59,386 nucleotides of DNA, taken from assembly GCA_002733415.1 (NCBI GenBank), contig NVVR01000019.1, positions 1 to 59,386 of the forward strand, written 5' to 3'. Shown piece after piece: positions 53,958 to 59,386 of the stretch (position 1 is its first letter; each line of letters starts with the position of its first letter). The notes under the pieces are model-generated. The model worked only from the letters and a program-made list of their open reading frames with translations, was not told the origin of the DNA and did no database searches. A program made the position numbers and the translations under genes. This DNA is from Kordia sp. Lineage in GTDB: Bacteria; Bacteroidota; Bacteroidia; Flavobacteriales; Flavobacteriaceae.

Positions 53958-55688
53958 ATGAAAAAATATATAATCTATATCGGAATATTAGCTGTTGGTT
54001 TAATCTTAGGATGGGTGCTTTTCAGTAATTCAGCGAACAATGATGTTTCCCCTAGTCAGAATGAACTAAGCGAAAAAAATCAGATGTGGACTTGCTCCAT
54101 GCATCCACAAATTATACAACCAGAAGCTGGAGACTGTCCTATTTGTGGTATGGATTTAATTCCTACTGAAGCGGGAGCTGATGGTTTAGCAGCAGACCAA
54201 TTCAAGTTAACTAAAAATGCAATGGCCTTGGCAAATATCCAAACTTCTATTGTTGGTAATAGTATTACTGAAGATAATACAATTAAACTTTCAGGGAAAA
54301 TTATTGAAAACGAAGAGGCCAATACTGTTCAAGTAAGCTATTTTTCTGGGAGGATAGAACGGTTGAATATTGGTTTTACTGGTGAAAAAGTAAAAAAAGG
54401 GCAATTATTAGCTACTATTTATTCACCTGAATTATTTGCAGCACAACAAGAGTTGATAACGGCATCATCGTTAAAGGAATCACAGCCGGAATTATACAAA
54501 GCAGTTCGCAACAAACTAAAACTATGGAAACTTTCAGAAAAACAAATCAATCAAATAGAAAAATATAAAAAGGTTAAAGAAAATTTCCCTGTGTATGCAA
54601 CAGTTTCAGGTACAGTTTCAGAAAAGCTAGTTGAACAAGGCGAAGCTATTAAGCAAGGACAGCCATTACTAAAAATAGCAAACTTAAATACGGTTTGGGC
54701 TAGCTTTGATGTGTATGAAAATCAAATTAATTTATTTAAAAAAGACCAAGATATATCTATAAGGACTACTGCTTACCCTAATAAAGAATTCAATGCAAAG
54801 GTGTCTTTCATTGATCCTGTTTTAAATACCAGAACAAGAACTGTAAAATTAAGAGCTATTTTAAATAACTCAACTAATGAATTTAAACCAGGAATGTTTG
54901 TAGAAGGGAGAATAGAAACTGCTAAGCTATCAGAGAAGCAAGCGGTGAGTATTCCATCAACTGCTATTTTATGGACTGGAAAACGTTCGGTAGTGTATAT
55001 AAAAGCAACCCCTAATGAACCAGTTTTTGAAATGCGTGAAGTAACACTAGGTAATGCTATTGGAGAAAATTATGAAGTATTAGAAGGACTAACTAATGGG
55101 GATGAAATTGTAGTGAACGGAACATTTACAGTTGATGCTGCAGCTCAATTACGAGGTAAAAAATCAATGATGAATAACCATAAAAAAACTGAAGCCGACA
55201 AATCAGAAGCTGAAAATAAGGAAGTAAAAAGATTAATGGTGAGTCCAAAATTTCAAGAGCAATTAAGATTGGTGTTTAATGATTATATAAATTTAAAAGA
55301 TGCTTTGATTATAGATGATTCTAAAACTGTAATGACAAACGCAAATACAATATTAAAAAAATTAGGAAAGGTTAATATGAAATTATTGACTAAAGCTAAG
55401 GCACACAATCATTGGATGCAGTTGGAGAAAGTGATACATACTTCAGCTAGTTCAATTAAACAAACTTCTGATATAAAGGAGCAAAGAAATCATTTTAAGG
55501 AACTATCATCTCATTTAATAATTGCAATTAAAACATTTGGTATCAATAAAAAAGTTTACCATCAATTTTGTCCTATGGCAGATGATAATAAAGGAGCCTA
55601 TTGGTTAAGTAAAGAAATACAAGTATTAAATCCTTATTTTGGAAATGTTATGCTTAAGTGTGGAGAAGTAAAAGAAACAATAGAATAG
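53958..55688 (+). CDS. cusB: CusB-type periplasmic adaptor with HMBD and DUF3347 domains
   Basis: The 576-residue membrane-fusion protein has an N-terminal anchor helix (about 5-25), an HMBD metal site (WTCSMHPQI ... GDCPICGMDLIP, about 44-70), then the adaptor core: YFSGRIERLNIGFTGEKVKK lipoyl half, a helical hairpin (about 155-205), VYATVSGTVSEKLVEQGE, and beta-barrel and MP domains to about residue 400. A Lys/Glu-rich linker leads to a C-terminal DUF3347 domain (about 425-576) with FCPMADDNKGAYWLS and NPYFGNVMLKCG. It should link the CusA pump to the channel and feed it copper. The tail repeats the domain of the lipoprotein at 50274. Confidence 0.92.
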   Translation: MKKYIIYIGILAVGLILGWVLFSNSANNDVSPSQNELSEKNQMWTCSMHPQIIQPEAGDCPICGMDLIPTEAGADGLAADQFKLTKNAMALANIQTSIVGNSITEDNTIKLSGKIIENEEANTVQVSYFSGRIERLNIGFTGEKVKKGQLLATIYSPELFAAQQELITASSLKESQPELYKAVRNKLKLWKLSEKQINQIEKYKKVKENFPVYATVSGTVSEKLVEQGEAIKQGQPLLKIANLNTVWASFDVYENQINLFKKDQDISIRTTAYPNKEFNAKVSFIDPVLNTRTRTVKLRAILNNSTNEFKPGMFVEGRIETAKLSEKQAVSIPSTAILWTGKRSVVYIKATPNEPVFEMREVTLGNAIGENYEVLEGLTNGDEIVVNGTFTVDAAAQLRGKKSMMNNHKKTEADKSEAENKEVKRLMVSPKFQEQLRLVFNDYINLKDALIIDDSKTVMTNANTILKKLGKVNMKLLTKAKAHNHWMQLEKVIHTSASSIKQTSDIKEQRNHFKELSSHLIIAIKTFGINKKVYHQFCPMADDNKGAYWLSKEIQVLNPYFGNVMLKCGEVKETIE

Positions 55689-55710
55689 TAATAACTAAAT
55701 TTTAAAAACA

Positions 55711-55842
55711 ATAAAAAAAGTAATTTTTAGTGTAGTAATCATTGCTGCTATCGGATTGGTAAGTTGCAAAAATGAGGCCTAAAACGGAACAAACAACAGT
55801 AAAAAAAATGCAATGACCAGTGCAACATTTGGTGTACGTGGG
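55711..55842 (+). pseudogene. Truncated HMA lipoprotein pseudogene
   Basis: In one frame the sequence reads KKVIFSVVIIAAIGLVSCKN (lipobox LVSC), EA, a stop, then NGTNNSKKNAMTSATFGVRG. The last part equals the start of an HMA domain (compare FGVRGNCGMC at 49829), but it breaks off just before the metal site. The expected start ATG is ATA. Three lesions mark it as dead. Confidence 0.75.
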
Positions 55843-56048
55843 AGAAGCACTGTAGCTTCTTTTTCCTCTTCTACAATACAAATATATTGGTTCGTCACTT
55901 TTTACTCCTAAAAAATCATTCTTAAAGAAATCAAAATTAAATGCTCCTTTTATAAATCTTTCTTCAAACTCTTTTGCTGTTTTTACATCAATTATTATTG
56001 AGTGTTTTTAATTCCTTGATGAAATTCACGTATGTTTAAACTTTCCAT
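55843..56048 (-). pseudogene. Truncated rhodanese pseudogene
   Basis: From an ATG at 56046-56048 the reading is MESLNIREFHQGIKNTQ then a stop; with a one-base shift it continues IIIDVKTAKEFEERFIKGAF and reaches YLYCRRGKRS, the rhodanese active-site loop with its cysteine. The C-terminal third is missing: sequence passes into the HMA remnant read on the other strand. One frameshift and a truncation make it inactive. Confidence 0.75.
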
Positions 56049-56061
56049 AATAGTAAACTAA

Positions 56062-57471
56062 TTATAATGTTGAAGTACACACAAAATCAGAAATCTTAAC
56101 ACCAGCTTCTTTAATAGCTTTAAAACCTCCTTGTATATCAATTATATTATGAACACCCCTGCTTTTCAATATAGACGCTACTATCATGCTTCTATATCCT
56201 CCAGCACAATGAACATAAAAATTTTTATCTGTAGGGAATTCTGCTAAGTGTTCATTTATAAAACTTAAAGGTATATTAGTTGCGTTTAAAACACTTTCAG
56301 ACAAATACTCCGACTCTTTGCGAACATCAAATACTTGAAGCTCATTCTTAGAAGAAATACGTTTAAAATCTTCTGCGTTCATCGAATCAACTGTATCATA
56401 TTCTCTACCCTCTTTTTTCCATGATTCAAAACCTCCTTTTAAATAGCCTAAAGTATTATCAAAACCTACTCTTGCTAATCTAGTAACTGCTTCCTCTTCA
56501 CGACCCTCAGGCGTTATTAATAATATAGGTTGTCTAACATCTCCTATTAAAGCGCCAACCCAAGGCGCAAAACTTCCATCTAAGCCAATAAATATAGAAC
56601 TTGGTACATGTCCTTTAGTAAAATCATTTTGATGTCTTACATCTAAAATTATTGCGTCAGTTTGATTTGCTATATTTTCAAACTCAGCGATAGAAAGGGC
56701 TTGTGTTCCGCTTTTTAATATTTCATCAATATCACGATATCCCTCCTTATTCATTTTTACATTTAATGGAAAGTATTGAGGAGGAGGTAATAGTCCATCA
56801 GTAACTTCATCAATAAATTCTTTTTTTGTCATATCTGAACGTAACGCATAATTTACTTTTTTCTGATTCCCCAAAGTATCTACCGTTTCTTTCATCATAT
56901 TCTTACCACATGCTGATCCAGCTCCGTGTGCTGGGTAAACAATTACATCATCAGCTAAAGGCATTATTTTATTACGCAGACTATCATATAAACACCCTGC
57001 TAAATCTTTTGCGGTTATACTTCCTGTTTTCTGAGCTAAATCTGGTCTACCAACATCTCCTAAAAACAGAGTATCACCACTAAAAATAGCATGGTCTTTT
57101 CCATCCTTATCACGTAAAAGGTATGTAGTACTTTCCATTGTATGACCAGGAGTATGAATAGCTGTAATAGTAACTTCTCCTAGTGTAAATTCTTGTCCGT
57201 CTTTTGCAATAACACTATCAAAAGTAGTTTCTGCACTTGGTCCGTATATTATTGAAGCCCCGGTTTCTTTTGACAAAGTTATATGACCGCTAACAAAATC
57301 AGCATGAAAATGTGTTTCAAAAATGTATTTTATTGAACTATTATTTTCTTTAGCTCGTTTTATATATGGCTGAACTTCTCGTAATGGGTCAATAATCGCC
57401 ACCTCTCCATTACTTTCAATATAATAAGCCCCTTGTGCTAAACACCCTGTATATATTTGTTCTATTTTCAT
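56062..57471 (-). CDS. MBL-fold hydrolase with two rhodanese domains (persulfide dioxygenase-like)
   Basis: Residues 1 to about 245 are a metallo-beta-lactamase domain with THFHADFVSGH (His54, His56, Asp58, His63), HTPGHT and FSGDTLFLGDVGRPDL, the pattern of ETHE1-like persulfide dioxygenases that oxidise glutathione persulfide to sulfite. A first rhodanese domain (about 260-360) lacks the active-site Cys (its loop reads TPEGREEE). A second (about 370-469) has CAGGYRS with Cys422. The product is 469 residues. It is co-directional with the TauE/SafE exporter gene 84 bp upstream, so sulfide detoxification with sulfite export is likely. Confidence 0.88.
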   Translation of the reverse strand: MKIEQIYTGCLAQGAYYIESNGEVAIIDPLREVQPYIKRAKENNSSIKYIFETHFHADFVSGHITLSKETGASIIYGPSAETTFDSVIAKDGQEFTLGEVTITAIHTPGHTMESTTYLLRDKDGKDHAIFSGDTLFLGDVGRPDLAQKTGSITAKDLAGCLYDSLRNKIMPLADDVIVYPAHGAGSACGKNMMKETVDTLGNQKKVNYALRSDMTKKEFIDEVTDGLLPPPQYFPLNVKMNKEGYRDIDEILKSGTQALSIAEFENIANQTDAIILDVRHQNDFTKGHVPSSIFIGLDGSFAPWVGALIGDVRQPILLITPEGREEEAVTRLARVGFDNTLGYLKGGFESWKKEGREYDTVDSMNAEDFKRISSKNELQVFDVRKESEYLSESVLNATNIPLSFINEHLAEFPTDKNFYVHCAGGYRSMIVASILKSRGVHNIIDIQGGFKAIKEAGVKISDFVCTSTL

Positions 57472-57493
57472 AACTTGAATTATTTGATATAAT

Positions 57494-57501
57494 CAAAGGT
57501 A
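57494..57501 (-). promoter_or_regulatory. -7 box of the MBL-rhodanese gene
   Basis: On the minus strand TACCTTTG matches TAnnTTTG, 22 bp before the ATG at 57471, with a CTG about 20 bp further upstream in place of TTG. Confidence 0.45.
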
Positions 57502-57555
57502 CTATTGATAAATTTCTTGCACAGTAACATTGGTTACAGATGAAAAGTATTGGCT

Positions 57556-58320
57556 TTAAATGAAAAATTCCATATAAAAAATAAATATAGCCATCACAAA
57601 TATGAAGTAACCGAAACCCTTTTTAAGTCTTTGTCCGTTGATGTAGCTACTTAAATAACTCCCTATAAATATCCCAACAAGAGAAAGAACTGTAAACGTG
57701 AATAAAAAAGTCCAATCAATATCCATTACAAAAACATCTCCTATAAAAAAACCAGAGAGTGATTTAACAGCTATAATTATTAATGATGTACCAATAGCTG
57801 TTTTTATTTCAATGTTTGCTAATATTACTAAAGCAGGAATAATTAAGAAGCCACCTCCAGCCCCAATTAAACCAGTAATAGCTCCAACTAAAATACCTTC
57901 TACAAGAATTAACGGATAGTTGTATTTAACAACATCTAATTTAGATACTATTTTTTTGCTTTTTAACATTGAGACCCCAGCAGGAATCATCAGTACAGCA
58001 AACAAACCAAACATTGCCATACGACGAGTGAATTCAAAATCATTTATAGTGAATAACGTAACTGGTAAAATTGGAACTAAAAATTTTCTAACAACAGATA
58101 CACCAATAATTGCTGGTATTCCAAAAACGATAACTGTTCTCCAATCTACATACCCTTTTAAATGCTGTTTTAAACCACCAACTAAAGCGCTAGAACCAAC
58201 TATGAATAAAGAATAAGCTGTTGCAGTTCTTTCTTCAATTGAAAATAAATATGCCAATACCGGAACTGCTAATATAGATCCTCCACCACCTATTAGCCCT
58301 AAAGAAACTCCAATAATCAT
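57556..58320 (-). CDS. TauE/SafE-family exporter, N-terminus cut by the junction
   Basis: This polytopic membrane protein shows the two family repeats: GVSLGLIGGGGSILAVPVLAY at the visible start and GAITGLIGAGGGFLIIPALV near residue 145. Family members take up or export sulfite, sulfoacetate or related anions. At the visible start, family members have roughly 10-20 more residues, so the true start lies beyond the break at about 58320, where GC-rich foreign DNA begins. Placed next to the persulfide dioxygenase-like gene, sulfite export is the likely role. Confidence 0.85.
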   Translation of the reverse strand: MIIGVSLGLIGGGGSILAVPVLAYLFSIEERTATAYSLFIVGSSALVGGLKQHLKGYVDWRTVIVFGIPAIIGVSVVRKFLVPILPVTLFTINDFEFTRRMAMFGLFAVLMIPAGVSMLKSKKIVSKLDVVKYNYPLILVEGILVGAITGLIGAGGGFLIIPALVILANIEIKTAIGTSLIIIAVKSLSGFFIGDVFVMDIDWTFLFTFTVLSLVGIFIGSYLSSYINGQRLKKGFGYFIFVMAIFIFYMEFFI

Positions 58321-58798
58321 TCCGGTCGCCGGTTCTCCCGCGAGCAGGAACCCGATTGATGACTACGTCGCCGCACTGTTGAAGCAGCGCCGGTTGACTC
58401 GATTGCCCGAAGCGACGGGGCCGGTGTTGCTGCGGCGGGTCTACCTGGACATCGTCGGGCACATCCCCCCGGCCAACGACGTGATCGCCTTCCTGAAGGA
58501 CCGACGTGCCGAGAAGCGGGCCGAGGTGATCGACCGGCTGCTCGACGACACCGACTACATCCGTCACTCGAGCACCGTCTGGTCCAACCTGCTGGTGGGT
58601 CGGGGTGCGCGGCGTGAGGTAAATCGCGGGGCGTTGGAGAAGTTTCTGCGGGAGTCGTTTGCACGGAACCGGCCCTGGAACGAGGTGGTCGGCGAACTGG
58701 TGGCCGCGCGCGGTCGCAACGACGAGAACGGAGCGACCAACTTCCTGCTGGCTCATCTCAACAACGACGCCACGCCGGCCACGGCGATCACCGCCGCG
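58321..58798 (+). CDS. DUF1549 domain fragment (foreign, planctomycete-like)
   Basis: A GC-rich open frame encodes NPIDDYVAALLKQRRLTRLP, LLRRVYLDIVGHIPP, RAEVIDRLLDDTDYI and FLLAHLNNDATPATAITA, the successive blocks of DUF1549 as found in large planctomycete proteins (DUF1549-DUF1553). It starts at the left break and ends at the second break at about 58781-58800, so both ends are missing. Composition and family are foreign to the flavobacterial DNA. Confidence 0.8.
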
Positions 58799-59386
58799 GC
58801 GTAGCGGCTGCGGAATCTCCCACCGCGAATCGTCCGATGGACCAACGGGCATCGCTCCGAAACCACAGCCTCGACCAACCGCCTTTGCGAGCGAGGCCCA
58901 TCGAGATGAAACACCTGGTCGGTGGCCGGCTCCAGACCGTTGATCTTCTGCAGGTCGACGACCGATTCGACGATTCCGACAAATACCAGTCGGTCGTCAG
59001 CCTCCAGCACGTCGCCCGATGCCACCGCCGGCAAAACTCGGCCTCCCCGGTCGATCTCGACCAGGTACATCCCCGGCAGGTGTCTCAGCCCCGCCGCCTC
59101 GATCGACTTCCCGACCAGCGGGCTACCCGCGGTGACCAGCATCTCGACGGTGTACTTGCGTGGGTCCGAAGCGGTCTCGATCGCCGGTCGCCGGTCGGGC
59201 AACCACCACTTGGACACCAAAACGATGTAGACCAGCCCGATCACAGCGATCGGTACACCCACCTGGGCGATCTCAAACATCCGCAGTCCCTCTCCCGCTC
59301 CCCGCAGATCGGCTCGTTCCGAATCGATCATCAAGCCGTTGACGATCAGCGTGGTGCTGGTGCCGAAGGGAGGCAGCCACAGGGAA
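58784..59386 (-). CDS. SLC13-type permease with TrkA-C domains, internal fragment (foreign)
   Basis: On the minus strand the frame enters at the window edge with LPPFGTSTTLIVNGLMIDSE (transporter helix), continues through a hydrophobic helix (VGVPIAVIGLVYIVLVSKWW) and two RCK_C/TrkA-C stretches (LVGKSIEAAGLRHLPGMYLV ... DVLEADDRLVFVGI and CPLVHRTIRG). It is an internal piece of an SLC13-family permease of the kind common in planctomycetes and other aquatic bacteria. The 3' end is lost at the break near 58784-58800. Confidence 0.8.

Noticed and set aside
58235..58852. A 205-codon minus-strand open frame across the right junction
   Set aside because: It is antisense to both DUF1549 and, in part, in the wrong frame of TauE; GC-rich DNA gives long spurious frames.

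Overview
The bulk of this window (about 471-58320) is AT-rich DNA from a Bacteroidetes bacterium, most likely a marine-type Flavobacteriaceae. Supporting signs are a TonB receptor with a CarboxypepD_reg-like N-terminus, an FG-GAP protein with a type IX secretion sorting tail, HYC_CC_PP, DUF3347 and HMBD copper proteins, weak Shine-Dalgarno sites and promoter boxes of the TAnnTTTG type. Both ends are foreign: 1 to about 470 and about 58321 to 59386 are GC-rich and hold fragments of unrelated genes (pentapeptide-repeat protein, fabD/fabG junction, planctomycete-like DUF1549, SLC13/TrkA-C permease). Each end is built from two pieces joined inside genes, so these look like assembly chimeras rather than biology.

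About 471-21250 (all minus strand) is a nearly complete anaerobic-type cobalamin pathway. One unit, cobQ, cobD-like aminotransferase, cbiB and a P-loop ATPase (21250 to 17334), is followed by a clear cobalamin riboswitch (17115-17280). The riboswitch leads a second unit: TonB receptor, [2Fe-2S] ferredoxin, SDR-cobA fusion, cbiX, cobI, cobJ-cobH fusion, bluB, cbiE-cbiT, cbiG-cobM fusion, cbiJ, cbiD, a NiCoT/UreH-like transporter, a ChlI-ChlD-like chelatase subunit and a truncated cbiA. Gene ends overlap or abut almost throughout. CobU/S/T, CobN and BtuR are not in the window.

21251-31400 is an accessory zone: decayed genes, a CI/Cro-like regulatory pair (XRE regulator and a small HTH protein, divergent around a perfect operator palindrome) flanked by 60-bp direct repeats, an IS3-family transposase remnant, a three-gene secreted tyrosinase operon and a decayed neighbour gene. 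A dispersed, partly palindromic intergenic repeat of about 120-240 bp recurs at least six times between 21.5 and 43.3 kb.

31467-35742 is a TetR-controlled redox/detoxification operon (AhpD-like protein, two SDRs, Old Yellow Enzyme, RidA) with two matching operators, one abutting a good promoter. 36363-40053 holds a DUF3999/DUF2339 membrane pair and 40796-42778 a secreted FG-GAP protein. 44146-55688 is a copper-efflux operon: HYC_CC_PP, CusA-type RND pump, TolC-like channel, periplasmic HMA protein, DUF3347 lipoprotein, haem-binding protein, CopA-type ATPase and a CusB adaptor with a DUF3347 tail. It is followed by two truncated pseudogenes fused end to end (HMA lipoprotein and rhodanese), then a sulfur module (MBL-rhodanese, TauE/SafE exporter) cut by the right-hand junction.
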